Source: Paenibacillus thalictri
GTDB taxonomy: Bacteria > Bacillota > Bacilli > Paenibacillales > NBRC-103111
Length of the DNA stretch: 64,000 nucleotides
Assembly (NCBI RefSeq): GCF_004307995.1
Contig: NZ_SIRE01000010.1
Span: 62,001 to 126,000 of the forward strand
Reading direction: 5' to 3'
Part shown: positions 1-8,866 of the stretch, in pieces
How the letters are laid out: every line of letters begins with the position of its first letter
Position numbering within the stretch: the stretch's first letter is position 1
Notes under the pieces: generated by a model
What the model was told of the DNA's origin: nothing
The model's input: the letters and a program-made list of their open reading frames with translations, nothing else
Databases searched by the model: none
Position numbers and translations under genes: made by a program

Positions 1-317
1 AATACGCCGTGCTGGGCGATATGCTGGAGCTTGGTCCGCGTGAAGCGGAATTCCATCGCAGCATGGGGGCGCTGCTGGATCCCGGCGAGGTGGAGACCGT
101 ATTTGTATTCGGACCGTTGTCCAAGCATATTGCCGAAGAAGCGAGCAAAAAATTTCATCCAGAGAAAGTAAAGGCATTTGACGACAAAAATGAATTGGTG
201 ACGGCTTTAGCCCGGATAGTCAGGCCCGAAGATGTAGTACTTGTCAAGGGTTCGCGCGGCATGAAGCTGGAGCAGGTTGTAACAGGCCTGCAGGGGGGAT
301 CGCATCGTGGAGTTTAA
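1..317 (+). CDS. murF: MurF, UDP-MurNAc-tripeptide--D-Ala-D-Ala ligase (C-terminal part)
   Basis: Only the last roughly 105 codons are present; the gene begins upstream of the window and the reading frame is open from base 3. The visible protein carries [11 protein letters not shown] near its start and ends with a [14 protein letters not shown] segment, both typical of the C-terminal Rossmann-like domain of MurF. The enzyme adds D-Ala-D-Ala to UDP-MurNAc-tripeptide in the cytoplasm, the last soluble step before MraY. The stop codon lies 11 bp inside mraY, so the two genes are translationally coupled. Its position directly before mraY supports the call. Confidence 0.9.
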   Translation, partial: YAVLGDMLELGPREAEFHRSMGALLDPGEVETVFVFGPLSKHIAEEASKKFHPEKVKAFDDKNELVTALARIVRPEDVVLVKGSRGMKLEQVVTGLQGGSHRGV

Positions 318-1260
318 ATTAGTTATGTTTACTATGGGGGCGGCGTTTTTGCTTGCCGTCATCATGGGACCTTTATTTATACCGCTGCTGCGCAGATTGA
401 AGTTTGGCCAGCAGATCCGTACGGACGGCCCGCAAGGGCACTTGAAAAAAGCCGGAACCCCAACGATGGGCGGCACGATCATTATGCTGGCGCTTATGCT
501 TGCCGTGCTGCGTTTTTCCGACAACAGCTCGGATACCGCGATACTGCTCATTGCGACGCTGGGTTACGGCTTTATCGGATTTTTAGACGATTATATTAAA
601 ATTTTGTTCAAACGTTCTTTGGGGTTGACGGCGCGCCAAAAGCTGGTCGGCCAGCTGTTGATCTCCGTGATCGTCTGCGTGCTGCTTGTGCAAAAAGGGC
701 ACAGCACCGATATTCACATCCCGCTGTTTGACGTGAACGTGCCGCTTGGCTGGTTGTATTATCCGTTTGTGGCGTTCTTAATGCTGGGCACGTCCAATGC
801 CGTGAATTTCACGGACGGACTTGACGGGCTGCTGGCAGGTACAAGCGCTGTCGCTTTTGGGGCGTTTGCGATTGTGGCGATGAACATTACCAAACCGGAT
901 GTGGCGATTTTTTGTGCGGCGACGGTAGGCGCGGTGCTTGGTTTTCTCGTGTTTAACGCGCACCCGGCCAAGGTGTTTATGGGCGATACGGGTTCGCTTG
1001 GCTTGGGCGGCGGGCTTGCGGCGGCGGCGATTTTGACCAAACAAGAGGTGCTGCTTGCCGTGATTGGCGGCGTTTTTGTCGTGGAAGTGCTTTCCGTCAT
1101 TATTCAAGTGACATCCTTTAAGACAAGAGGCAAACGCGTGTTCAAAATGAGCCCGATTCATCATCATTTCGAGCTGTCAGGCTGGTCCGAATGGCGTGTG
1201 GTCGTCACCTTTTGGCTGGCGGGCGTCGTGCTTGCAGGGATTGGACTATACATTTATTAA
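307..1260 (+). CDS. mraY: MraY, phospho-N-acetylmuramoyl-pentapeptide transferase
   Basis: The 317-residue polytopic membrane protein moves phospho-MurNAc-pentapeptide from UDP to undecaprenyl phosphate, giving lipid I. Family motifs are clear: PTMGG near residue 55, an FLDDYIK aspartate pair near 95, [15 protein letters not shown] near 165, the Mg-binding [12 protein letters not shown] near 225, and SPIHHHFE near 283. About ten hydrophobic segments are visible, as expected. The start is GTG at 307 behind AGGGGGG, overlapping murF by 11 bp; MEFKLV is a normal N-terminus. Length is usual for the family. Confidence 0.97.
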   Translation: MEFKLVMFTMGAAFLLAVIMGPLFIPLLRRLKFGQQIRTDGPQGHLKKAGTPTMGGTIIMLALMLAVLRFSDNSSDTAILLIATLGYGFIGFLDDYIKILFKRSLGLTARQKLVGQLLISVIVCVLLVQKGHSTDIHIPLFDVNVPLGWLYYPFVAFLMLGTSNAVNFTDGLDGLLAGTSAVAFGAFAIVAMNITKPDVAIFCAATVGAVLGFLVFNAHPAKVFMGDTGSLGLGGGLAAAAILTKQEVLLAVIGGVFVVEVLSVIIQVTSFKTRGKRVFKMSPIHHHFELSGWSEWRVVVTFWLAGVVLAGIGLYIY

Positions 1261-1277
1261 GAGGTGTTGAAAGCAAC

Positions 1278-2669
1278 ATGGAGCATTTAGGCGCATATCG
1301 CGGCCGCAAGGTCGTTATTTTAGGATTGGCCCGAAGCGGCGTGGCCGTTGCCAAGCTGTTTCACGAAATGGGAGCCGTTTGTTTGGTCAACGATAAGAAG
1401 GACCGTTCACAGTGCCCTGAAGCCGATGAATTAACGGCTTTGGGTATTTCTGTTATATGCGGCTCTCATCCGCCCGGCTTAATTAATGAAAGCGTCTCGC
1501 TTGTCGTTAAAAATCCCGGCATCCCTTACACGATCGAACCGCTTCAGAAGGCGCTCAGCTTAAACATCGAGATTGTCACCGAAGTGGAGGTTGCCTACCG
1601 GATCTGCAAAGCGCCAATCATCGGCATTACCGGTTCCAACGGCAAAACGACAACCACGACGTGGATCGGACTGATGCTGCAGGAGGCCGGTTTAAAACCG
1701 ATTGTGGCCGGCAATATCGGCCGTGCTTTAACCGAAGCGGCACTTGAGGCCGAATCGGACAACCGGATGGTTGTCGAGCTCAGCAGCTTCCAGCTGAAAG
1801 GAACGGATCAATTTCGTCCGCGTATTGCCTGCTTGCTGAATATAGCGGAGACACACTTGGATTATCATGGGTCGATGGAAGACTATATTGCGTCAAAAGC
1901 CAAGCTGTTCGACAACCAGACAGCGGAGGATACGGCTATCCTCAATTGGGACGATGAAGTATGCCGGGCCATTGCCGCCCAGCTGAAGTCGGATGTGCTG
2001 CCGTTCTCCGGTTCACAGCAGCTGCCTTATGGCGTTTATATCGATGAAAATAAGCAAATTACATACCGCGGCAAAGGTGGCCAGGCGCATTCGGTGATCG
2101 ATGTTTACGATCTGGGTATTCCCGGCGGCTTTAATGCCGAAAATGCGCTTGCGGCGACAGCTGCGGCACTGACATCCGGCGTTCCGCTTTCCGTTATTGC
2201 CAAAGTGCTGCATGAATTCAAAGGCGTTGAGCATAGGCTGGAGCAGGTTGCCGTGCGGGACGACGTGATGTTTTACAACAACTCCAAAGCTACTAATTCT
2301 TTAGCTACGATTAAAGCAATTGATGCGTTGTCCCGGCCGGTTATTTTAATTGCCGGAGGCCTTGACCGCGGCTCGGATTATATGGAGCTGCTTCCAATTC
2401 TCCGCGAGCGTGTCAAAGGGATCGTGCTGCTTGGCGAAACACGCCACAAAATTCGCGCAGTCGCCGAACTTGCAGGCTTAACCCGAGTAAAAACGGTCGA
2501 TACTGCTAATGCTCAGGACGCCATTACGGAAGCGGCGCGCGAAGCGTCCGCTATGGCCGAGCCGGGCGATGCGGTGCTGCTTTCGCCGGCTTGCGCCAGC
2601 TGGGACATGTTTCCTTCTTACGAAGAAAGGGGACGCATGTTTAAGGAGTCCGTGCATAACCTTTTATAA
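1278..2669 (+). CDS. murD: MurD, UDP-MurNAc-L-alanine--D-glutamate ligase
   Basis: This cytoplasmic Mur ligase adds D-glutamate to UDP-MurNAc-L-Ala using ATP. Three domains can be read: an N-terminal UDP-binding Rossmann fold (VVILGLARSGVAVAKLF), a central ATPase with P-loop GITGSNGKTTTT and the NIAETHLDYHGSMEDY segment, and a C-terminal domain starting around NNSKATNSLAT and ending in LLSPACASWDMF. The frame stays open further upstream into mraY, but ATG at 1278 has GAGGTG 11 bp before it and gives the usual 463-residue length. It lies 17 bp after mraY, in the same operon. Confidence 0.96.
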   Translation: MEHLGAYRGRKVVILGLARSGVAVAKLFHEMGAVCLVNDKKDRSQCPEADELTALGISVICGSHPPGLINESVSLVVKNPGIPYTIEPLQKALSLNIEIVTEVEVAYRICKAPIIGITGSNGKTTTTTWIGLMLQEAGLKPIVAGNIGRALTEAALEAESDNRMVVELSSFQLKGTDQFRPRIACLLNIAETHLDYHGSMEDYIASKAKLFDNQTAEDTAILNWDDEVCRAIAAQLKSDVLPFSGSQQLPYGVYIDENKQITYRGKGGQAHSVIDVYDLGIPGGFNAENALAATAAALTSGVPLSVIAKVLHEFKGVEHRLEQVAVRDDVMFYNNSKATNSLATIKAIDALSRPVILIAGGLDRGSDYMELLPILRERVKGIVLLGETRHKIRAVAELAGLTRVKTVDTANAQDAITEAAREASAMAEPGDAVLLSPACASWDMFPSYEERGRMFKESVHNLL

Positions 2670-2740
2670 AGGGACTGGGTCAAGCCTGTGCCGGGCGATG
2701 GTACCCGTTCCTTAAACCGAAAGGGTAGAGGTGTCGCGGT

Positions 2741-3838
2741 ATGGGAAAAGCCCGGTCTGCTCCGGATGCTATGATTGCGCTTTGCACGCTTGCGCTGCTG
2801 ACCATAGGCCTTGTCATGGTGTACAGCGCCAGCGCCGTGCTTTCTTTTCACGAGCACGGCGATTACTTTTATTATTTGAAGCGCCAGCTGCTTTTTGCGG
2901 TTCTCGGCGTGATCGCGATGTTTGTCACGATGAACACGGATTATTGGATTTGGAAAAAGTACGCCAAAGTTGGTCTAATCGTCTGTTTGGTGCTGCTTGT
3001 CGCCGTGCTGATCCCGGGGATCGGAGTCATTCGCGGCGGCGCGCGCAGTTGGCTGGGCATCGGCTCGTTTGGCATCCAGCCGTCGGAATTTATGAAGCTG
3101 GGCATGATTGTTTTTTTATCCAAGCTGCTTTCCGAGCAGCAGTCGAAAATTACGCTGTTTACCAAAGGGCTCGTTCCACCGCTTGCGCTGATGGGACTCG
3201 CCTTCGGCCTGATTATGCTGCAGCCCGATCTGGGCACCGGCGCGGTGCTTGTCGGGGCGTCGCTGCTTATTATTTATATCGCCGGCGCGCGTTTGCTTCA
3301 TTTATCTTATTTGGGCATGGTTGGCGCGGCGGGATTGGTCGGTCTGATTATCGCCGCCCCGTACCGGCTGAAACGGATTACCGCGTTTCTTGATCCGTGG
3401 CAGGACCCGCTTGGCGCGGGTTATCAGGCGATCCAATCGCTGTATGCGATCGGACCCGGCGGATTGGTCGGTCTGGGCCTTGGCATGAGCCGGCAAAAAT
3501 ACAGCTATCTTCCGGAACCGCAAACCGATTTTATTTTTTCGATTATTGCCGAAGAGCTTGGTTTTATCGGCGGCGCACTTGTGCTTATCTTGTTTATGCT
3601 GCTTGTGTGGCGAGGCATGCGCACCGCCATCACGGCTCCGGACACATTTGGCAGCTTGCTGGCAACCGGCATCGTTGGTATGATCGGCGTGCAGGTGATC
3701 ATCAACATCGGCGTCGTCATCGGCATGTTCCCGGTAACGGGCATTACGCTGCCGCTGATCAGCGCAGGAGGTTCGTCGCTGACGCTTATACTCGCCTCAA
3801 TCGGCGTACTGCTTAACATATCCCGGTATTCGAGGTGA
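2741..3838 (+). CDS. spoVE: SEDS glycosyltransferase SpoVE/FtsW
   Basis: A 365-residue SEDS-family membrane protein with about ten hydrophobic segments. SEDS proteins polymerise lipid II into glycan strands together with a class B penicillin-binding protein. Family features visible are [10 protein letters not shown] in the first membrane segment, [27 protein letters not shown], the conserved Asp loop around [19 protein letters not shown], and [12 protein letters not shown] near the end. The ATG at 2741 follows AGAGGTG. Position between murD and murG is that of spoVE in Bacillus; a vegetative FtsW role cannot be separated from a cortex-specific SpoVE role by sequence alone. Confidence 0.88.
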   Translation: MGKARSAPDAMIALCTLALLTIGLVMVYSASAVLSFHEHGDYFYYLKRQLLFAVLGVIAMFVTMNTDYWIWKKYAKVGLIVCLVLLVAVLIPGIGVIRGGARSWLGIGSFGIQPSEFMKLGMIVFLSKLLSEQQSKITLFTKGLVPPLALMGLAFGLIMLQPDLGTGAVLVGASLLIIYIAGARLLHLSYLGMVGAAGLVGLIIAAPYRLKRITAFLDPWQDPLGAGYQAIQSLYAIGPGGLVGLGLGMSRQKYSYLPEPQTDFIFSIIAEELGFIGGALVLILFMLLVWRGMRTAITAPDTFGSLLATGIVGMIGVQVIINIGVVIGMFPVTGITLPLISAGGSSLTLILASIGVLLNISRYSR

Positions 3839-3849
3839 TTTTAACTCCC

Positions 3850-4917
3850 ATGAAAAAAATCGTATTCACCGGCGGAGGCTCGGCCGGCCATGTCACGCCG
3901 AATTTGGCGCTGATCGCCAGGCTGAAGCAGCTCGGCTGGGAAATGCATTACATAGGCTCCAGAGACGGTATTGAGCAGGATATTATCAGTCATGAACAAG
4001 TTCCTTTTTATCCGATTTCGTCCGGCAAGCTTCGCCGGTATTTCGATCTGAAAAATTTAAAGGATCCGTTTAAAGTGATCAAAGGCGTCGGGCAGTCGTA
4101 CAGGCTGCTGCGCCGGATTAAACCCAGCGCCGTATTTTCCAAAGGCGGTTTCGTGTCCGTTCCGGTCATTGTCGCAGCTTGGCTGAACCGGATTCCCGTC
4201 ATTATTCATGAATCCGATTTTACTCCAGGGCTGGCCAATAAAATTTCCATTCCTTTTGCTTCGTGCGTCTGCGTTACATTTCCCGAGACGCTTCGCCATA
4301 TCAAGGGCGGAAGAGCGATATGCACCGGCCTGCCGATCCGCGATCGGATGCTGGAGGGCAAAGCTCAGCGAGGATATGCGTTATGCGATTTTCATAAGCA
4401 GAAACCCGTGCTGTTCGTGATGGGCGGCAGCTTAGGGGCGCAGGCGATTAATGAAGCTGTACGCGGCGCGTTGGACGAACTGCTCGAACGGTACCAGATC
4501 ATCCATATTTGCGGTAAAGGCAATACCGTGCCGGAGCTGGATAAAAAACGCGGCTACAAGCAGTTTGAGTACGTGAAAGACGAGCTTCCCGACTTGATGG
4601 CGATGGCTGAAGTGGTCGTTTCGCGTGCCGGCTCTACATCGATTTTTGAATTTTTGGCGCTGCAAAAGCCGATGCTGCTCATTCCGCTGACCCGGCAAGC
4701 GAGCCGTGGCGATCAGATCCTGAATGCCGAATCATTCCGCAAAATCGGCTACGCCCGCGTGCTTTTTGAAGAGGATCTTACACCGCAATCGCTTGTATCG
4801 GAAGTAGCCTCCACTTATGAAGCAAGGGATTTGACGCGTGCGCAGATGGCGGCAAGCCGCCACGCCAACGGAACCGATAAGATTGTCGAGCTGATCGGCA
4901 AAGCCGCCCGCTTATAG
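3850..4917 (+). CDS. murG: MurG, lipid II-forming N-acetylglucosaminyltransferase
   Basis: The 355-residue GT28 enzyme adds GlcNAc from UDP-GlcNAc to lipid I on the inner face of the membrane. Motifs are the N-terminal glycine loop [38 protein letters not shown] and the C-terminal UDP-binding [18 protein letters not shown]. The GHVTPN loop and the [15 protein letters not shown] stretch resemble the second MurG type found in the Bacillus cereus group rather than the GHIYPA form of B. subtilis. ATG 3850 is chosen because the GAGGTGAT ribosome-binding site overlaps the spoVE stop; a GTG at 3835 would overlap that same site. Confidence 0.95.
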   Translation: MKKIVFTGGGSAGHVTPNLALIARLKQLGWEMHYIGSRDGIEQDIISHEQVPFYPISSGKLRRYFDLKNLKDPFKVIKGVGQSYRLLRRIKPSAVFSKGGFVSVPVIVAAWLNRIPVIIHESDFTPGLANKISIPFASCVCVTFPETLRHIKGGRAICTGLPIRDRMLEGKAQRGYALCDFHKQKPVLFVMGGSLGAQAINEAVRGALDELLERYQIIHICGKGNTVPELDKKRGYKQFEYVKDELPDLMAMAEVVVSRAGSTSIFEFLALQKPMLLIPLTRQASRGDQILNAESFRKIGYARVLFEEDLTPQSLVSEVASTYEARDLTRAQMAASRHANGTDKIVELIGKAARL

Positions 4918-4970
4918 TCATACCCGGGTGGAGGCGGCTTGCACGGACAAGTCGCTGATATTATATGAAG

Positions 4971-5146
4971 AGCTTTCCTGCGGAAAGCTCGGCAGATGCT
5001 TACGAAGAGAGCTTTCCGCAGGAAAGCTCAGCAAATGCTTACGAAGGGAGCTTTCCGCAGGAAAGCTCAGCAAATGCTTACGAAGAGAGCTTTCCGCAGG
5101 AAAGCTCAGCAAATGCTTACGAAGAGAGCTTTCCGCAGGAAAGCTC
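4971..5146 (+). repeat. 39-bp tandem hairpin repeat array upstream of murB
   Basis: Four full 39-bp units start at 4971, 5010, 5049 and 5088, followed by a 20-base partial unit at 5127-5146. Each unit begins with a nearly perfect hairpin (AGCTTTCC, short loop, GGAAAGCTC) and continues with a spacer containing ATGCTTACGAAG. Units 2 to 4 are almost identical. The array fills most of the 329-bp gap between murG and murB and ends 80 bp before the murB ribosome-binding site. A related array with the same 39-bp period and the same TGCTTACGA spacer core lies upstream of the lipoprotein gene at 52059. Nothing else gene-like is seen in the gap. Confidence 0.95.
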
Positions 5147-5246
5147 TTAGGCATTTGTCACACTCTATTTCCAACAAACATAAACTACACCATAACCGTG
5201 ACAGACGCCAGGTGCGCTCCGGGGTCTGTGAAGGAGGTTTTACCCA

Positions 5247-6152
5247 ATGCAGCAAGCTTTAAACGAATTGCAAACCGGCAAGTATGGCGAGGTTCGCTTG
5301 AACGAACCGCTTGCTTCGTACACGACGTGGAAAATAGGCGGTCCCGCCGATCTGCTGCTGATCCCGCGCAGCAAAGATCAGCTGATCGCCGCCGTTCGCC
5401 TTTTTCACGAGCTGCGTGTGCCTTGGACCGTCATTGGCCGGGGTTCCAATATGCTGGTGGCCGACAAAGGCATCCGGGGGGTCGTCATCAAGCTGGGCGC
5501 CGAATTGGAAACCGTTCGGTTTGAGGGCAGCACTGTCATCGTAGGGGGAGCCTATTCATTCATCAAGCTTTCGGTAATGGCTGGCAAGGAAGGGTTAACC
5601 GGATTGGAATTTGCCGGAGGTATTCCGGGCAGTGTGGGCGGAGCCGTTTACATGAATGCCGGGGCGCATGGGTCGGATGTTTCACGCATAATCAAGCAGG
5701 CTGAAATCTTGCTGGATACTGGTGAATTGGTAACGTTTCAGAGGGACGATCTTAAATACGCATACAGACATTCGATCCTTCAGGAAAAACCCGGCATCGT
5801 GACAGAAGCCGTCTTCGAACTGGAGTACGGCGACCGCAAAGAGATCGCGGCGGCGATGGCAGCATACAAAGACCGCCGGCTTCGCACGCAGCCGCTGCCG
5901 CTCCCTTGTGCGGGAAGTGTATTCCGCAATCCTGCGGGGCGTCACGCGGCGCAGCTGATCGAACAGGCGGGTTTGAAAGGAATGCGGGTGGGAGGAGCGG
6001 AAGTATCGACTCTGCACGCCAATTTTATCGTAAATACCGGTCAGGCGACAGCCGATGACGTCATCACCCTGATAGGTAAGGTGCAAGCAAAGATACTGGA
6101 AACATACGGTATCGAGCTTCATCCGGAAGTGCTAATGGTGGGTGAGAGGTAA
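5247..6152 (+). CDS. murB: MurB, UDP-N-acetylenolpyruvoylglucosamine reductase
   Basis: The 301-residue cytoplasmic flavoenzyme reduces UDP-GlcNAc-enolpyruvate to UDP-MurNAc with NADPH. The FAD-binding region shows TTWKIGGPADLLLIP near residue 30 and VIGRGSNMLVADKGIRG near 62. GLEFAGGIPGSVGGAVYMNAG is the conserved central motif (given here from residue 116, in two parts: GLEFAGGIPGS and VGGAVYMNAG). The catalytic serine is in CAGSVFRNP and the catalytic glutamate in LHPEVLMVGER at the C-terminus. ATG 5247 follows AAGGAGG with good spacing. The lack of the extra Tyr loop domain fits the short type II MurB of Firmicutes. Confidence 0.96.
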   Translation: MQQALNELQTGKYGEVRLNEPLASYTTWKIGGPADLLLIPRSKDQLIAAVRLFHELRVPWTVIGRGSNMLVADKGIRGVVIKLGAELETVRFEGSTVIVGGAYSFIKLSVMAGKEGLTGLEFAGGIPGSVGGAVYMNAGAHGSDVSRIIKQAEILLDTGELVTFQRDDLKYAYRHSILQEKPGIVTEAVFELEYGDRKEIAAAMAAYKDRRLRTQPLPLPCAGSVFRNPAGRHAAQLIEQAGLKGMRVGGAEVSTLHANFIVNTGQATADDVITLIGKVQAKILETYGIELHPEVLMVGER

Positions 6153-6167
6153 ATCGGAGGTGTAACA

Positions 6168-7436
6168 TTGGAGAAGTTGGTTATCGAAGGCGGGAGGCCC
6201 CTCTCGGGAACCATTAAGATTCACGGCGCAAAAAATGCCGCTTTGCCCATTTTGGCAGCAAGCATGATGGCCGACGGCGTAGTCAGTATAGTGAATGTGC
6301 CTGATTTGTCCGATATTCAGGTAATGCTGGACATATTGCGTTCCTTGGGATGTCAGGCGGAACACCATCAGGATACGGTAAGGCTGAATACGTCGACTGC
6401 GTTTTCGCATCATATTCCCGAAGAATTAATGAGCCAGATGCGTTCGTCGATTTTTTTGATGGGCCCTTTGCTTGCCCGTTTCGGAAAGGTGCAGGTGTAT
6501 CAACCGGGCGGATGTGCGATCGGAGAACGGAAAATCGATCTTCATCTCAAAGGGCTGCAGGCTCTTGGAGCAGAAATTGAGGAATCGGGCAATACCATCG
6601 TCTGCACCTCAAACGGACTTAAAGGAACGGAGATTGTGCTTGATCTGCCAAGCGTCGGTGCGACGGAAAATATTATGATGGCCGCTTGCATGGCCGAAGG
6701 GCATACGATCATTTCCAATGCGGCAAGAGAACCGGAAATACAAGATTTGCAAAACTTCTTAAATGCCATGGGCGCAGAGATTATCGGGGCAGGAACCGAT
6801 ACAATAACAATCAAAGGCGTTAAGAAGCTGACTCCGTGTACTTATCGCGTCATTCCCGACCGGATCGTCGCCGGCACATTTATGGTAGCGGCCGCGGTTA
6901 CCAGAGGAAACGTTACACTGGAAAATATCAATCCTTCTCATTTAACCTCTATTGTTCATGTTTTAAAACGGGCAGGTGTTCAAATCTCCATTAACGGTGA
7001 TATAATGAACATTAATAGCCTCGCCCGTCCCAAAGCCGTTGAACGCATCATCACTTCGCCCCATCCGTCCTTTCCTACCGACCTGCAGGCCCAAATCATG
7101 GTGTTGTTGTCGCTTGCAGACGGTGTCAGCATTGTGAAAGAAACGATATTTGAAGGCCGGTTTAAACACGTTGACGAATTGTCGAGAATGGGAGCCGATA
7201 TCCGGGTGGATTTGAACTCGGCGTTTATCAGAGGGGTTCCGAGACTTTACGGAGCTACCGTGGAAGCTACGGACCTGCGAGCGGGAGCCGCTTTGGTGCT
7301 GGCCGGTTTGGCGGCACACGGAACGACGGTAGTGGAGCAAATTCATCATATCGATCGGGGTTATGCTTGTATTGAACGGATGTTGGCACATTTGGGAGCG
7401 CAAATACACAGAGTTTCACCTGTACCTACTGAATAG
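6168..7436 (+). CDS. murA: MurA, UDP-N-acetylglucosamine 1-carboxyvinyltransferase
   Basis: The 422-residue EPSP-synthase-fold enzyme transfers enolpyruvate from PEP to UDP-GlcNAc, the first committed step of wall synthesis. Visible features are KIHGAKNAALPILAAS with the active-site Lys-Asn pair near residue 22, the catalytic cysteine in VYQPGGCAIGERKIDLH near 117 (the residue alkylated by fosfomycin), and SVGATENIMMAA. The start is TTG at 6168 behind CGGAGGTG. It lies 15 bp after murB, so the two reductive and transfer steps are cotranscribed. A second murA paralogue may exist elsewhere, as in many Firmicutes. Confidence 0.95.
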   Translation: MEKLVIEGGRPLSGTIKIHGAKNAALPILAASMMADGVVSIVNVPDLSDIQVMLDILRSLGCQAEHHQDTVRLNTSTAFSHHIPEELMSQMRSSIFLMGPLLARFGKVQVYQPGGCAIGERKIDLHLKGLQALGAEIEESGNTIVCTSNGLKGTEIVLDLPSVGATENIMMAACMAEGHTIISNAAREPEIQDLQNFLNAMGAEIIGAGTDTITIKGVKKLTPCTYRVIPDRIVAGTFMVAAAVTRGNVTLENINPSHLTSIVHVLKRAGVQISINGDIMNINSLARPKAVERIITSPHPSFPTDLQAQIMVLLSLADGVSIVKETIFEGRFKHVDELSRMGADIRVDLNSAFIRGVPRLYGATVEATDLRAGAALVLAGLAAHGTTVVEQIHHIDRGYACIERMLAHLGAQIHRVSPVPTE

Positions 7437-7617
7437 CACTTATTCTAACGAAATTATTAATATAGGCCATATAAGCGATACGCTTTCCATAAAGAATCGT
7501 TGAAGAACCGCTTATTTTATTAGTATGAAGACGAACGCCGAAATATCCCTTGCTTTCGTGAAAACGGAAGACAAGGGATGTTTGGCGGTTTACATAAGCC
7601 GGTGCGTTTATGAAGCC
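7437..7617 (+). other. murA-divIB spacer, 5' part, with one weak hairpin
   Basis: This part of the 284-bp gap between murA and divIB is AT-rich and has no open frame with a ribosome-binding site. An inverted repeat pairs ATCCCTTG (7545-7552) with CAAGGGAT (7572-7579), but only GTTTGG follows, so a terminator is doubtful. The hairpin repeats described next follow at 7618. Confidence 0.6.
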
Positions 7618-7705
7618 AGCTTGCTCCGCAAGCCCGATATCACCATACGAAGCAGGCTTGCCCCGCAAGCCGGATCCATTTTGAAGCCAGCTTGCTTCGC
7701 AAGCC
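7618..7705 (+). repeat. Three imperfect tandem hairpins in the divIB leader
   Basis: Three short stem-loops follow one another: AGCTTGC-tcc-GCAAGC from 7618, GGCTTGC-ccc-GCAAGCC from 7655 and AGCTTGC-ttc-GCAAGCC from 7689. The spacing is 34 to 37 bp. The stems differ in sequence from those before murB and the 52059 lipoprotein, but the layout is the same: a tandem run of 7-bp-stem, 3-base-loop hairpins ending just before the Shine-Dalgarno site of the next gene. The last hairpin ends about two bases before TTGAGGAG, the divIB ribosome-binding site. Confidence 0.8.
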
Positions 7706-7720
7706 TTGAGGAGTCCGCTC

Positions 7721-8680
7721 ATGAAAGTTCCTGCAATCAAGAAGCCGAATACGCGCAAACGCAGCAGCCGCAAGCTGCTGGCGTTTTTGTTTATTTTTTT
7801 TGTAACCCTACTAATTATATTGTTTTTTCAGTCTTCCTTGAGCAAAGTTTCGGCAATTGAAGTGGAAGGCAACGAGATGCTGACTGAAGACGCTATCAAG
7901 CAGGCGCTGCCGGCTAAGCCGGGAGATCATTTCTTCGCTATTTCGTCAAGTACGATGGAAAAGGTGCTGGGGCAGCTGAGGATGGTGCAGGGCGCACAGG
8001 TTTCCAAACGTTTTCCGGGCGTCATTCACGTTGTTGTCAAGGAGTATCCGAGAGTTGCGTTCCAGCTTACAGAGGATGGAAAAAAAGAAGTGCTGCTTGC
8101 CGACGGAAGCGCGGTGTCCATTGAGCAGCGCAACGTGACGATAGACAAGCCCCTGCTTACAGGCTGGGCTAAGGATGATCCGAATAAAGTTAAACTGTGC
8201 CAGGTGATGGCTAAAATATCCCCATCGTATTTTTCCGACATATCCGAAATTAAACCCGATCCGTCGGAATCGTATCCGGATAAGATCAAGATGTACACCC
8301 GCTCTCAGTTCGAGGTGCAGACGACCATTTCGTATTTGCCGGATAAGCTGCCTTATCTCGACCTCTATATTACAAATTTGAAAGAAAATAGTATTTCTAC
8401 AGGGGTGTTAAAGCTGCTGGAGGCGGATAATCATATGCCGTTTGATACTCCATCCAAGGATTCTACAAAAGATGCATCTAAGGACCCTGCAAAGGATCCG
8501 TCTAAGGATGCGGCCCAACCCGGTAAAGAGGGTAAAAAGACCCCTCCTGATGGGAAGGGTGCAACTTCAGACCCAAAGAAGGATCCGCTTAAAGACACTT
8601 CAAAAGACCCGGCCAAAGATGCCGCTAAAACTACTCCAAAGGATACTGCGAAGCCGAATTCAAAAGAAACGGCGAGATAA
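7721..8680 (+). CDS. divIB: Cell division protein DivIB/FtsQ with Lys-Asp-rich tail
   Basis: The 319-residue bitopic division protein has a short basic cytoplasmic N-terminus (KKPNTRKRSSRK), one membrane segment around residues 20-38, and an extracytoplasmic POTRA domain that starts at SAIEVEGNEMLTEDAIKQAL. DivIB works with FtsL and DivIC in the septal complex. Unusually, the last 70 or so residues are a low-complexity tail built of KD-containing steps (SKDPAKDPSKD and similar), rich in Lys, Asp, Pro and Ala. ATG 7721 has TTGAGGAG eight bases upstream; the frame is open to an upstream TTG that overlaps this site. The domain call is firm, the tail's role unknown. Confidence 0.88.
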   Translation: MKVPAIKKPNTRKRSSRKLLAFLFIFFVTLLIILFFQSSLSKVSAIEVEGNEMLTEDAIKQALPAKPGDHFFAISSSTMEKVLGQLRMVQGAQVSKRFPGVIHVVVKEYPRVAFQLTEDGKKEVLLADGSAVSIEQRNVTIDKPLLTGWAKDDPNKVKLCQVMAKISPSYFSDISEIKPDPSESYPDKIKMYTRSQFEVQTTISYLPDKLPYLDLYITNLKENSISTGVLKLLEADNHMPFDTPSKDSTKDASKDPAKDPSKDAAQPGKEGKKTPPDGKGATSDPKKDPLKDTSKDPAKDAAKTTPKDTAKPNSKETAR

Positions 8681-8779
8681 ACAGAAAAAGACTACTCAAC
8701 CATTTGAAATAATGCTAGAATTGAGCGTATGGTGTCTGTTTTGCGCTTAATTTTATGCAATAAAAAATAGAGAAAAAAA

Positions 8780-8807
8780 GAGGGAATTCAGTTACAGTGT
8801 TGAATTA
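8780..8807 (+). promoter_or_regulatory. Candidate sigma-H promoter before ftsA
   Basis: GAGGGAATT (8780-8788) resembles the sigma-H -35 element with one mismatch, and GTTGAATTA (8799-8807) fits the -10 element. The spacer is 10 bp, slightly short. B. subtilis ftsAZ has a sigma-H promoter in the same place, which makes the match more credible. The evidence is suggestive only. Confidence 0.35.
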
Positions 8808-8866
8808 TTACAAAAGGCTTTGCTGCAAAAGCCATTATTCTTTTTTATTACAGGAGGTGCCACAGG

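Noticed and set aside
4971-5146. Possible CRISPR array
   Set aside because: The spacers are nearly identical between units and no cas genes are near; this is a simple tandem repeat.
4965-5150. A 61-codon open frame with 13-residue repeats across the murB leader array
   Set aside because: The 39-bp period is divisible by three, so several frames on both strands stay open. The ATG has no ribosome-binding site, and the paired stems explain the conservation better.
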